Shown one piece after another: positions 38,801 through 51,052 of a stretch of 64,000 nt of DNA (position 1 is the first letter of the stretch; each line of letters opens with the position of its first letter). Source of the stretch: Oppiella nova (Eukaryota > Arthropoda > Arachnida > Sarcoptiformes > Oppiidae). Position numbers and translations under genes: made by a program. The notes under the pieces were generated by a model, which saw nothing but the letters and a program-made list of their open reading frames with translations, ran no database searches and was not told the DNA's origin. The stretch covers positions 1-64,000 of the forward strand of contig CAJPVJ010000018.1 of assembly GCA_905397405.1 (NCBI GenBank), written 5' to 3'.

Positions 38801-41800
38801 TGTCATAGAACCATCGGATCTCGTTTTGAAAACAGGGACCGGAATCGTATGATTTGAAGCAGAACTCCGTTTTGAAGTGTTGGACAGAGAGTTCAGTTGA
38901 GACAACAGTAAAAGGGCCGCATCTTTGAGTGCACTCTTCAAATGAACCGAAATTATTTTCATTGCCTTTACAGCCAGAGTAGTAAAACCGATGACATCTC
39001 TTATCTTCGACATCATAATGCCAACGCTCTCTATAGTCATAGCAATTGCCGCTCTCTTTGGGCTGATGGCAGGCATTGCGGTCAGAGTGGACGTAAAGAC
39101 ACGACCGCTCGCACGCTGTCCTGTCGTCAAAACGATTGCCATTCCCTTCACAGCCTCCATAATAAAATCGTTCACATCGTCCGGATTTTGTATTGAAATA
39201 CCATTGAATGATAGCTGCTCTACAGGGACCCTCTGCCCGGGGTAATGAGCACACGTTGTCGGCAATGGGCAACACTTTGGTTTGATTGCATTGTCTCTCG
39301 CAGGCGCTCTTATCTACAAATCGATTCCTATTGCCTTCGCATCCGCTGTACACGAATTCACGGCAAACACTATAAGTGCTATCGAAGTACCAGCGCGGGA
39401 ATGACCCCAAACAGGGTCCCTCTGCCTTCGGGAAGCCACAGATTTCTTGCGGACTTTGAGAGCCACACGAGTTTCTACATTCCTCTTCTGATTGGAAGTT
39501 ATTCTGATTACCTTTACAGCCGCCATAAGTGAATGGCAGACAACGATTCTCCTCTTTTCGGTAGTGCCAGCGCTCGTAGTTTCCACGACACGGACCTACA
39601 GGTTATCACATCATTACAACTCATTCACACGTTTTTAAATATCTTATATATTTGAATCAATATAGAGTCTATACGTACCAACTGATGGTGGCTGTTCACA
39701 CCTGTCCAGAATGGTCTCCTGATGGACACACGTCTGTTCGCATATATCTTTGGTTTCATATCTATTGGTATTGCCGAGACATCCGCCGTAAACGAATTGT
39801 TCGCAACTTCTGGCTTCAGGATTGAAGTACCACAAGACATAGGAGCCATTGCAGGGACCGCTCACTTTGGGCAGAGCGCACCTCTCAGGCCCTTCTGGAC
39901 TGACACACGAGCGCTCGCATTGCTCTTGAGATGAGAACCGATTGCCGTTACCTTCACAGCCCCCGTACCAGAACCTGTTACAGCCTCCATAGGCCACATC
40001 GAAATACCACTTGACTGTGAAGTTACGACACGAACCCCTCTCTTTGCTCAGACCACACACCTCTGACACTAGTTTCAAGTCCAGGGAAGGACCAGAAGGG
40101 CAGCCCTCAAACTTCGGCCCATAGGCTATAGTGACCCCATCGTGACAACAACCAAATGGTGTGTTAGCACAGGAACAGCCTTCAAACTTAGGTCCTGTCG
40201 CTGGAATGGTAGAGCCCGGACAACAGCCAAAACTGAGTGAATCGCACGGACAGCCGGCATAGTTGGGTCCTTTGGATATAGAAACCATATCTGGACAGCA
40301 CCCGTGCATCGATGACTCACAACTACAGCCCTCATAATTAGCCCCAATGGCTGGGGTTACGCCTATAAATCATTTGATATACAAGTATTTGAATATAATA
40401 TTTAATATAATATAATATAATATTTTTATTTATTAAAAACATGATTACATACCGTCACTACAACACCCGTAAAGCATACGACTGCATATACAGCCGTCAA
40501 AATCTGGTCCCCGAGCGGGTGTATACTTGTCTTGACAACAGCCGTTGGGAACTAAGGCGACAAAAGATGTTTAAATAAATAGTAAATCATTCTCTTAATA
40601 TATAATTTTCAGCTTGTTCAATTCTGTTGATTCAATTCAATATATAATTATGTTGGTTATCCAAATACAACTAAATTCATAAAACTTCAAATATTAAAAC
40701 TACTTACAGTCCTCACAGGTGCAGCCATAATACCTAGGTCCAGTGGCCGCCTTTTTTCCAGTGGGACAGCACCCGAATTCAGTTGCATTGCAATCGATCA
40801 CATCTGTTGTGATTTCAGGGACACACGTGCTGTCCGTACAGTTAGTGATGTCTCCGCCAACAATCACATCTCCACTTCCCTCAGACTTTTGTCCTTCGCC
40901 TATGTCTGTGCCATCAGCACAGCCCTCACCCGATCCCTCTCCCGAGCCCTCGACGAGGGATTCGTCACATTCCTTAGTCTCGTGAATGGCCAGTACTTTA
41001 ACGGGCACTTCGGTAGTTGTGGTTGTAGTCGGCTCCTCAGTTGTAGTCATTATTGTGGTAACTGTTGTGGTTTCGGGTATAGGTTGAGGGCATTCCTCAA
41101 AGGTAGTAGAGTTAGCAATTGATAAGCCGTCTGGACAGCACCCAAACCGTGTAAAATTGCACAAAACTTGACATCCCTTTAGGAAGGGTCCGAAAGCAGC
41201 GGTTTCTAAATCAGGACAACAGCCAAATTGAGTGGCATTACAACCATCTGTCATATTAATTGGCGGACATTCAGAATAGCCATCGCCAGCGGGAGTGAGA
41301 CCATCGGGACAACAGCCAGACTTAGTGTCTTTACAGCCGCCAACACCAATCAACTGGTCGTCGTCGCACTCAAACGTATTGCAGTCCTCTTTCGTAAGCG
41401 GTTTGAGACTTGTGTCACAGCTTTCATCCAAAACTAATTCATCGCTTTGATTGAAACAAATCACTTTTCGTGACATTTGTCCGCCACTGCAGGGAACTGA
41501 TCGATAAAACGACAAATATTTACGGATAATTAATATATAACAAATTATATTATAAAGACATACCGGTGCACATCTCGTAGGGCGCACTGAACCAAATTCC
41601 TTCGCAATCAGATAACCGACAAACAGAAACATTTTGGGGTCTTTCAGAAACACATTCACTATCGCTGTCGACGATCACCTCTGACTTATCGTTAAGATGT
41701 GCGCAAAAGACATGTCTAGTCTGTAATCCCTCTCCGCAATCAACGCTACAATTACTCCATTCAGAAGTGAACCAAAGAGGAGCACACGGGGGCTGTTCTG

Positions 41801-42935
41801 TACACAACTGACTCGTGGCTGGAGTTCGACTGATACCACAGGCCTCTGATGGGAATGCAGTTCCGCTTTCATCCGCACAAATGGCTTTCCGGGTCTGCAC
41901 TTGAGGTCCGCATTGTTTATCACAAGACGTCCAGTCAGTGACAAACCATTCGACGCCATCGCACGGGATTTCATTGCATTCTTGTGTATGAATCGGCCGA
42001 AGAGTTGCCACACATTGGGATTCATTCACTGTCTCTCCTTTCAAAGTGCAGTTCACTTCACGGGTTTGAGTTCCGTTTCCACAGTTTGAGTCACACTATG
42101 AATAAAATATATCAGATGTAAGTGTTTTATAAATTATATCAAATCATAGTCACAAACCCGTTCCCAAACACCGGTCGTCCAAACGGGACATTCCGTCTCG
42201 CGAACGCATTTCTGTAGAGACGATGGTTTTGGTTGATTGAGTTGAAGACATTCAGTGTCCTCCAGAATACCACCGTTTGAGCTCTGAGTCGATGAGTGAC
42301 AGTATACGTGCCGATACTGAACCTCGAAATGACACAAACAGTCTGTCCATTCGGCTACTTTCCAGGCGGCACAGGGATCAGCATTACAGGTCCTGTTATT
42401 ATCAGGTCTCGTGAGTGAATCGCAAAGAGAGTCTGAGACCGGCAAGTGATCCATTACTCGGACGCAGTGGACATTTCGAGTTTGAATACCAGTGCCACAC
42501 GTGCGGCTACATTGCGAGTAATCCGAGTAAATCCACGAATAGATGGAGTGTTGGACAGGGGTCTGGGCGTCAGCCGGAACTGTGAACTCGAAAAATAAGC
42601 CTTTATTTCGCTCCCTATATAACAAGACTATTACGAGTGGCTCTGTTAAGGGACCGACGGCTCGTAAACTTTCGGGCGCCTGTATTCCAAATGGTTTTCG
42701 TTTGGAATAGTAATGAAATGTAGTTCCCGCGAATACATAGGTTTTGGGAAACTGTATCCTCCAGTTCCCATTCAAATAATACTGTCCATTGATATTACGA
42801 ACGGCTAAATAGTTATTAGTAGCAAATCGCTCCTCAATTCTGATATTATAAGCGCCGCTCGGGATCAATAGGATGTCATTATAGCCAACCCTTAACTTAT
42901 CCAAATCAAAGACGCCCTCCACTCTTCGACACGTA
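35850..42935 (-). CDS. Ppn: Papilin, multidomain extracellular matrix protein (5' end missing)
   Basis: A secreted basement-membrane glycoprotein related to ADAMTS. Exons: 42935-42158, 42095-41564, 41496-40708, 40551-40453, 40362-39679, 39595-38683, 38500-38097, 38019-37156, 37067-36962, 36891-36777, 36713-36512, 36356-36236, 36163-36075 and 36010-35850. Domain order: ADAMTS-type spacer (TCRRVEGVFDLDKL), several TSP1 repeats (CSRTCGTGIQTR, CDKQCGPQVQTR), repeated GCCPDG cassettes with a Thr-rich and Gly-Glu-Ser-rich stretch, ten Kunitz domains (for example YGGCEGNGNRF), a cysteine-rich/WAP-like part (DDKCCNNGC), Ig domains, and a PLAC domain (YCNNPHYAKFCCRSC). The signal peptide, first TSP1 and cysteine-rich domain expected upstream are not found. 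The third Ig-like part has an in-frame TAG at 36256-36258. The domain order is diagnostic for papilin. Confidence 0.93.
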
Positions 42936-43944
42936 CTTCCATTGGGTGGTGTTTGAGGTGTTAATAGATGTCAACACAGCGTGGGTATCATGACAGTATA
43001 TTTAATATACTAATCCTTATTTTAGACTTAATACTGATTTTTAGATTTTTGTAAAAGTATTGAAAGATTTCATTATTTAAGATAAAACCAAATAAATTAC
43101 ATTTTTAGGAACACAAACTTTTCTGTTGTATATAATTAGCAATGCTTAACACTATTTTTAAATTGTGCATACATTCAATGAATATTAAATATTTCTTTAA
43201 AACACACAGCTTTTGATTATTTAAGAAATAGTTTCGTTAATTCATTTAAATATAACCATTGCTTAATCAAAATGTATAGTTAAGTGAGAGGTATCTATTT
43301 ATTTGTGTATAATTCATTAGAAATAATTTTCAAATTTGTTTTTCAAGTAATTAATTTAACAGACTAAATTGTTGTTTAAGCACTCATTACCGAATTCTAT
43401 ATTTAACAACAAATAAAATAAAAAACATTTACGAATTATCTCGAAATAAATCCGATCTTAACTGTACTAAAAAGATTTAAATTTAGTTTTCTGTTTAAAA
43501 TACATATATTTATAAAACTAATAAATTTATGTAATTTATAAAAATAATTTTAATAAATCGGATGATATGTTTGTTTAGAATTTTAGAAAATGATTCATTT
43601 CCATAAGTTTTACAGTAATTTCCTTAAACATTTTGTATAAACATTTTGGCACAACTTTGTATGATATTATAGTCGTCAGTAAAGGACATTCCTCACCTCT
43701 GGCCCCATCCCTATCCCTAATTGTTATGTCTCTAACTGTTAAGTAATGTCTAAATGAAATGCCTTAACTGTTATACTTCTCATACAATCAATGGAAGATT
43801 ATAAATTATAACAAAACCTTAACTGACTGAATATATTTTGTTTATAAGATTAAATATTATATAAACTTATAATATTTTGTGCAAATTATACGAAAAAATA
43901 GTTTGTGAGAAACAAAAATGAGTGGAAAGAAAGTGAAAATCGCC

Positions 43945-44071
43945 CGTTCCGAATACAGATTTCCGAAAATTCTTTATTGTTCTTGAGTTCGAAAACAAGT
44001 TTGTAACGAAGACTTTCTTTTTAAGAAAACATCTGTTGCGAATGGACTGAAAGCCTCCGAAAGTTTGTTAA
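43945..44071. repeat. 127-bp block whose plain complement recurs downstream
   Basis: Reading 43945-44071 and replacing each base by its partner, without reversing, gives exactly 44474-44600 over all 127 bases. The base just before the block breaks the match, and so does the base just after it. Confidence 0.97.
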
Positions 44072-44472
44072 GAATAAAATTAAAATATTCACAAAATGTA
44101 CGAATAATTTACTACAAATGCTTGTATTATTCATAACTTCTAATTGAGATGTTATTAATTAATAGGAGAAGATGTGAGAAGAGTTGGAGAGTATTGGTGT
44201 TTAGGCGCACATACTTCCCACCGATCCTATGCTGCTACTGCAGTGTAAGCGCAACACATTTGGGCTCAAAGTTTTGGTGAACTAATGATTTTACTACTAA
44301 ATGCATGGCTAAGAGTAGTGCAAAAATCTTCGCTCTATAGGCATCGACTCCCACTAAAAGAATATTGCAATTCTTAGGGGCGGTTTCAGACACCGGCCCT
44401 CACTCTCAGACTATTTTGTGAGACTAATCGTAAAAAGTAATCTTTACTATAACTATCAATAAATACTATGCG
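44072..44472. repeat. First copy of a 0.4-kb direct repeat
   Basis: Matches 44601-45003 in the same orientation, offset 529-531 bp, with scattered substitutions and small indels. The core (about 44200-44400) is less AT-rich. I do not recognise it as a gene, snRNA or known element. Confidence 0.93.
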
Positions 44473-44473
44473 A

Positions 44474-44600
44474 GCAAGGCTTATGTCTAAAGGCTTTTAA
44501 GAAATAACAAGAACTCAAGCTTTTGTTCAAACATTGCTTCTGAAAGAAAAATTCTTTTGTAGACAACGCTTACCTGACTTTCGGAGGCTTTCAAACAATT
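44474..44600. repeat. Unreversed complement of 43945-44071
   Basis: Identical over 127 bases to the base-by-base complement of the upstream block, in the same left-to-right order. DNA strands are antiparallel, so no normal duplication or inversion produces this. Confidence 0.97.
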
Positions 44601-45003
44601 AAACAAAATTAAAATATTCACAAAATGTACGAATAATTTACTACAAATGCTTGTAGTATTCATAACTTCTAATTAAGATGTTATTAATTAATAGGAGAAG
44701 ATGTGAGAAGAGTTGGAGAGTATTTGGTGTTTAGGCGCACATACTTCCCACCGATCCTACGCTGTTCACTGCTGTGTAAGCGCAACACATTTGGGCTCAA
44801 AGTTTTGGTGAACTAATGATTTTACTACTAAATGCATGGCTAAGAGTAGTGCGAAAATCTTCGCTCTATAGGCATTGACTCCCACTAAAAGAATATTGCA
44901 ATTCTTAGGGGCGGTTTCAGACACCGGCCCTCACTCTCAGACTATTTTGTGAGACTAATCGTAAAAAGTAATCTTTACTATAACTATCAATAAATACTAT
45001 GCG
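44601..45003. repeat. Second copy of the 0.4-kb direct repeat
   Basis: Same orientation as 44072-44472 and a few percent different, as two alleles might be. After it, the sequence continues into unique DNA (GCGCTTCCCGTG). Confidence 0.93.
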
Positions 45004-45642
45004 CTTCCCGTGAATTGCAAACTTGTAGTCAAAGCTTTTTGTGTGAATCAGTAATTACTTGTCCACTCATATACACCATTAAAATATTTGCTCAAATAAA
45101 TAATTATTAAAATAAAAAAATAATATAATCAGTAATAATTAATGGAAAATGATTTTTATTTTATTTCATATATTTTAATAAATCTTTTTAAATATTTTAG
45201 CAATGGTTGGATGCAAATCATTGCAATTTGATGAATAAATGGCAATATTTTATATATACAAATATATCATATCATATATCACAAGACCCGCCATAACATA
45301 CCATAATATTATCATAAAATAATGTGCAAAACTCATGTCTTACTTATAGAAAACCAAATATATCTTAATTCAATTTTATGTCAAATATTCCCAAAATATC
45401 TAAAAATTAAATAAAAATAAGGTTTTGGTATAAAAATCGGAATAATAAATACATTTGGTTGACTCTAAATAATTACAACTCCAATCCATACAAAATTCAT
45501 TTCCTAAATAATTTGTATAATAACTACACTTTCATAATACAGAAAACGCCAAAAAGGATAGAAACCATGTCTTAAGAAAAGTATCGCTCCATTGGTTTAA
45601 ATCTCAATCCGAGAAAACTGAGTGGAAGTAGAGAGAAGTGCT

Positions 45643-47428
45643 TCAGAGTGTGGCCGCAATCCAACCGCTCTTAACCATAAAGTTGTAAATCTTTCGCCGC
45701 AACGATTTATCGATGTTTTCTAAACTCGATTTGCCTGAAGAGCTTGTCGTTCCCCTTTGGTTGTGATCCTAAAACAAATCCATACAAACATAAGCTTTTC
45801 ATTTCAAACAGTTCAAGAATTTCAATAATTCCAGCTATTAGTGAGTCATTGAGTTACTAATGAATTACAAAAACCATTAATTGATTCAATCAATTGCTAT
45901 ATCCTGTAATACAGTCCTGTATTTGATGTGAAATTAGAGCAACAAAAACAATATATTTCCGATTTAATTGATTTCGATCACAACAAACACAATGTTTTCC
46001 CATTGATTTCATGAATACCCGGTATTAATGGTATTAATCAGTCGTTAAGATATTATATTTCTCCGAAGGAATTCATAACAATTGGTTAAATAAACACAGT
46101 TTTGAGACTAATTATTGGAAAACAAGTGACGGAATGGGATATGGTTTGAGTGGAGACACAATGGAGACAAACCTTAAGAATGAGAGTTTTCAAAGTGATG
46201 TATTGCGAGGGCCTTAACTTGACAGTAGAGCACAGCTTCTTCTCTCTGTCCGATAGTAGTCGACAGCCCGGAAGGGAAGAGACATCGAACTCATTCTTCT
46301 GGTTATTAACGAGTTTTGGGGCTAATTCTGACGACACTTTTGTGCCTTTTTTTGTGGTTTGAGAAACAGTTGAGTTTTGATCTTTTGTTGGTTCGCCTGT
46401 TTTGGTGGCCGTTCCTAACGATCGCTTGTGAACGGAGCCAATACTTGCGGCGGCGCTTGGAGTCTGAAAACTAAAGCATATAAACAATTCTGATATGAGT
46501 GGTGACAACAGCACATCACTAACCGATTTCTTTTTGTTTTCTTTGCGCTTTTGGCGCTTATTTCGGGCCGACTCGAAGCCAATCACTTCACTCCTGCGCT
46601 TCAATCCATTCTTCCGATATCTCATCAGTTCTTTGATCTTTGCCTTCAATTCTTTCTCGCGTTTCATGTTTTTAAATAACTCTCGACTTTCCTCTTCCGA
46701 TTGAAATCTTATGAATGGTTTATATTTCTCTTCAAAAGCACTCTTCAAAGGGGATTCGCTTTCGCTTTCTTGGGATGAGCTCTGCTTTGAGTTCTTTTTG
46801 TTGAGACAATTGGCGTTCTTTTGAGGCGTTGAATGGTTTAGATCTTTGAATGAGTTGTGACTCTTGAAGAAATGGCTGACTAGTCCGTACTCCCGAGCGA
46901 TCCCTTTCCTTTCAAACCTCTCTTTCAGTCTTTTCTGATACATCGAAACGTGGGCTAACTTTAAGCTAATCTCGAGGTCATCGTCTTCACTGTTATTCAC
47001 CGAAAGGGTCGACACTAAGGACTCGCACTCGTTGTCGAACTCCCTCTCGAAGTCATCCCTTTTCGGCAAATACCCCAACGCGTCCTCGTCCTGACGACTC
47101 ACTTCTGTGATGGCCGGCAGAGGAGTGGTGAGACCGGGAGAGAGGGGGCCGTCATTAGGACACGTGTGGTCGCGCATCGCCACCGAGGAATCCGTGTTCA
47201 CCTGATTCCAGACGGCCCTCCCGATGCTGCCCAACACATAGTAACTACAGTAGTGTTCTTTGGCCTCATCGGACGTCACGTCTTTGAGACCGACACTGTC
47301 CGCAATGGCTGTCCAGTTACCGAACCCGTACTGCTCGATGGCCTCCAAGAGCGCGATCTCATCCAAAGCCCTCCACTTGTGGGTTGTGGTCAATATAGGA
47401 AACGTTCCGCAATCCTATCCATACAGAC

Positions 47429-47464
<36 letters not shown>

Positions 47465-47793
47465 CAATGAATGCAATTACTCGACAACCCCTCAATGGTG
47501 TAAATGGACTCACAATCAACTGATACGAGTGTCGACTCCTATGGGACCCGATCTCCGCTCCGCACGAAAAGCACTAAACAGTCAATACATCACACATTAG
47601 ATCCATTGGACACTCTCTACACTATCTATGGTTAGGTCACACCTGCAGACAGAGGTCGAAGTCTTGGCATTCGTTGCATTTGACACGAATATCATTGATG
47701 TCTTCATCGCAATAATTACAGTGATATTTGCCTGAAGACAGACCCCGATTACATCACATCCATTGCACACACCTTTCCATACATACCGGCCAT
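45643..47793 (-). CDS. TADA2B: TADA2B (Ada2b), SAGA adaptor
   Basis: Subunit of the SAGA histone acetyltransferase module with Gcn5 and Ada3. Exons: 47793-47787 (only 7 nt: Met-Ala plus one base), 47731-47643, 47573-47514, 47414-46524, 46463-46173 and 45768-45643; about 487 aa. The ZZ finger is spread over three exons (CNYC, CNECQDFDLC, CFSCGAEIGSH). The SANT domain reads EQYGFGNWTAIADSVG and EHYCSYYVLGSIG. TADA2B-specific blocks are DHTCPNDGPLSPGLTTPLP, KLAHVSMYQKRLKERFERK and RYRKNG. The C-terminal SWIRM-like part is LPGCRLLSDREKKLCSTVKL, then KSLRRKIYNFMVKSGWI. The match is to TADA2B, not TADA2A, because of the PLSPGLTTPLP segment. A GA microsatellite lies in the third intron. Confidence 0.95.
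47432..47460. repeat. GA microsatellite in a TADA2B intron
   Basis: A clean run of AG repeats within the intron 47415-47513, close to its acceptor. It reads CT on the transcribed strand and so extends the polypyrimidine tract. Confidence 0.9.
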
Positions 47794-48083
47794 CCCTTCC
47801 CATCACTCCATCGCTTCCATTGCAGACAAATTTGAGCCAAAAATGACGATTAGATTCAATGATTAAAACATTTTTGAGTTTTGAGTCCACTTTTCATCCA
47901 TTGTTTCAAACATGACATTAAGGGGTCGTTCACTCATTGCAGTCACACAAACACCTCATAGACCTCTCATTGGTCTCTAATTATCTTTTATTAATACAAT
48001 AAATGCTATGAAATTAAACTAAAACTAAATCAATGACTAAATCAATGGCCAAACAATTGTATAAATTATGAAAACATTTCTAT

Positions 48084-48798
48084 TTAAGTCATGTTTTGTT
48101 GAGTGGACTCGAGAGCGGGCGTAGGAGTGGTGTGAGTGATGTGTTGGGGCATCGGTTCAATCGCCGTCTTATAGACCTTAAGAGCTACTCCTTCGGGAAG
48201 ATTGCGTTCGATGTACTCGAGGAGAGTGTCTGCTGTGGATCCGGTCATGTGTTTGAACTCAACGTTTCGGAAATAAGTCCTCATTTCGTACTGAACCCTA
48301 TACTTCTTCTTCACGAATGCCGACCGAAGTATAGTTCGCCTATAGATGTAACGAAACGGTTCCCAACTGTCATCACAAATACAGACATATATTAACAATC
48401 ACTCAAATATGGGCCCAAATTTAAGTCCTATTAAACATACGTCCGGCTGATAGTAACCCCCAAACCATTTGCAGTCAGTTTTACAAATGTTTCGTAACTG
48501 TTAAGCACTTCCCTGTCGGCACAGCGGGCCTCGATCTCTATCGTCTTGTAGAGCTTATCCGGTACTGTCGGCTCACTTGTGGTCACTTCCGATGACTTCT
48601 TAACCAATTTGCAAACCAATAGATCAGTCATTTATCAATTAAATCAATAATCGCTTTAATAAATACCGATTGGTTAGTGGCATCACTTGAATTGGTGGCC
48701 AAACTGGACAATAACCGACTCAAACATGTGTTCGTTTGAGACCAAGACATGAATGATTTGATGGCATATTGTCTTTGAATGAAATGATGACAATTCAT
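48084..48798 (-). CDS. MRPS10: Mitochondrial ribosomal protein S10 (uS10m)
   Basis: Small-subunit mitoribosomal protein. Three exons, 48798-48667, 48598-48441 and 48366-48084, encode 190 aa. The first exon looks like a mitochondrial import peptide (basic and Ser/Thr-rich, few acids). Conserved blocks are [39 protein letters not shown] and [20 protein letters not shown], close to human MRPS10 (HRVQYEMRT and [20 protein letters not shown]). The second acceptor is an unusual AAG. The start was set at the ATG of [10 protein letters not shown], since the frame upstream has no ATG. The gene is head to head with SNAPC3, with 408 bp between start codons. Confidence 0.94.
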
Positions 48799-49206
48799 AG
48801 CAATTAGTCGATTATACAGACAAATCAAATGCTTTACGAAATGAATTCAAACTTTCAAAACACAATTAGAGTCTCAATAATAACGTTATGTTTGCCGAAG
48901 AATGAGTGGTCATTCAAGTGATATAAATGAAGACAAATATTAATTTAAGATTTAATTTCAATCAAATATCAATTGTTTCAATGAATGCGTCGATTATTGT
49001 CTCGAAATAGTTGGACACAGAAGTAGTAGTGAAGAGATGAGAGACGAAGAGTTGTGCCGTAATTGATGACCGATTTGTCACGACTTGAGACCAGATTTGA
49101 AACGACAATCAAAAGTCGTTTGGTTTGAGTGTTGCTGTCATTTAGTGGCAATTTATCGTTGGATCCATTCATTGATAATCCGGTGGTCGACTGATTGGTG
49201 GAAAAC
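48799..49206. promoter_or_regulatory. Shared bidirectional promoter region of MRPS10 and SNAPC3
   Basis: 408 bp between two divergent start codons, with no room for another gene. Both promoters and both 5' leaders must lie here. No TATA box or initiator can be singled out with confidence. Confidence 0.5.
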
Positions 49207-50516
49207 ATGGATCGCATACATCGGCCCGACTCGAGGCCATGGATTTTGGCCGGAAGTGTCAAAATTGAAGATTTGGTCGAAACGTGGGCTCAAAACCAAG
49301 TGATGACTGAACTGAATGTCAACGAAACCAATTTGAAAGACATCATCAAAAACGAGCTCCAGATCGACGACAAGATGTTGTCTCTACTGGAGAAGGACTG
49401 TCTGCCATCCAATCTGGACTGTGAGGGCGATGACGAGGAACTGTATGTGGCGTACGAGAAGACGGTGGAGATCCCATCTAATGTGACATTAGAGACACTG
49501 CGGCTCCAGAAGCAGCACATCGAGAGATATGCCACCGATCGGTGCTATCGGACCGCATGTCTGCAGTCTTTGCGATACAGAAACCAACTGATCAGAGTTG
49601 ACAAGAATGTGGATTTGGAGGGTATTGTCATTATTGTCTTACCACTAGTGATACTGTAAGCAAAGGGTACTAAAAATGGTCTCTTAAACAGTGGACTCGA
49701 TTGCAACGATTGAAAGACCGGTGGCAGTGCTGACGGTTCAGCTCTACCGACCGATCCGTTTCAGTACACACTTCGGTAATACTCATCGCTATTCGTTTGT
49801 TTGCGATCAGGAATTGGAAGTCCTGTCCACACAATGGTTGACTGAATTGCGGGACACTTTCACATGTGTTTCCGACATATCCAACGCCAGTGACTGCAGC
49901 GCTAACCCGAAGTCTGCATTGAGTCAAACGGCAGCCGATGTCTACAAATCTGGTCTATTCTTCATTAACAACATATTCTATAACGATATGAGAAATCAAT
50001 TGAATCGGGATTACAGCGAGTATTGAATGAATTGTCTTTCATTTGAAATAATGTTTTATTGATTGGATTTGTATTGAATGACTCGATTGAAGGCCAATCG
50101 TGGAGTGGGCGCGCAGTCCAGAGCGAGGGATCGGTCCCTTCAAGACTAGTCGTATGGATGAGACAAAGTTTAGTGATTTGGAGATCCAATTGGGTTATCC
50201 CTATCTATACCAACATCAGGGCGATTGCGAACACATTCTCGTATTCAGTGATATACGTCTTCTGAAGCCAAGCGTCGATAGTATGGATTCCAATGATTAC
50301 CCGAAGATCGTGAGCACCAATCGTCGGACGCAAGTGCGGTGTGGGATGTGTAACCTGAATACCGCAAAATGGATCACTTTCGAGAACCAACGCTTGCCAG
50401 AGAATCCATTCTTCTTCTGTGAGACCTGTTTTTATTCATTCAATTACGACAAAGACGACAATAAAGTGAATTCTTTCAAAGCTTATCCATATCTCGACAA
50501 ATCGGCTCTTTTGTGA
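49207..50516 (+). CDS. SNAPC3: SNAPC3 (SNAP50/PBP-1), snRNA gene activating complex subunit
   Basis: DNA-binding subunit of the complex that recognises the proximal sequence element of snRNA genes for Pol II and Pol III. Exons 49207-49621, 49692-50019 and 50093-50516 encode 388 aa. Key regions are LTELRDTFTCVSDI, GLFFINNIFYNDMRN and WARSPERGIGPFKTSRMDE. The C-terminal zinc-binding domain has LGYPYLYQHQGDCEHILVFS, then CGMCN and FFCETCFYSFNYD, ending AYPYLDKSALL. These match human SNAPC3 (YPYLYCHQGDCEH and FCDVCFRMLHYD). ATG at 49207 was chosen; the frame is open a few codons upstream but without ATG. Introns are 70 and 73 nt. Confidence 0.93.
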
Positions 50517-51052
50517 GCTCTTCACCAAAATATTCATTCAAATCCATTCTGTTGACCGGTATTTCATAAAGTGATAAATTTTTAATAAATAAAATATTCA
50601 AATCAAATTTAAGAAATACATTACTTTTTCATTTATAATCTTTTTATCAGTTAAAACAAAAGTATAATTTATGAATATCTGGTTAAAACTTCATTTGAAA
50701 TTATTATTACAGTAAGTTATATTCGTTTGACTTTTCCTAATGTTAGAAATTGTGTACATTTTTTACAGTATTTTTAAAATTTGTTAACAAATTGTCAATT
50801 ATTACCAACTCTTAAGTGTTCATTAAGTCTCATCAATACTACAGACAGAGAGGCGACTAATTAAACATAACTATTATAACAGAATGTTTCGATAAATTTG
50901 TGACAAAAAACATTCATTCGTTTTCTATAAAAGCTTTTTTAAATTACAAAATACAAGAATTTGTTTCAATTGTTTTGTAGAGATTTGTAGTTTATTTAAT
51001 TGAATATAAATTGTTTGAAATCTCATTAATAAACACTAATTGATAATAAAGA
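50517..51052. other. Convergent intergenic region between SNAPC3 and LST-2
   Basis: AT-rich sequence between two converging stop codons. No coding signal. Confidence 0.6.

Larger units (their letters stand above)
42936..45642. other. 2.7-kb region between papilin and TADA2B, containing a misassembly
   Basis: The left half is AT-rich without exons. The right half holds a 400-bp direct repeat and a 127-bp block present once forward and once as its unreversed complement. Papilin's missing 5' exons should lie here. None are recognisable. Confidence 0.7.

Noticed and set aside
44048-44593. A 17-bp perfect inverted repeat (44048-44064 and 44577-44593) that looks like transposon ends.
   Set aside because: The core GAAAGCCTCCGAAAG reads the same in both directions, so its plain complement is also its reverse complement. 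It is a by-product of the 127-bp unreversed complement, not a terminal repeat.
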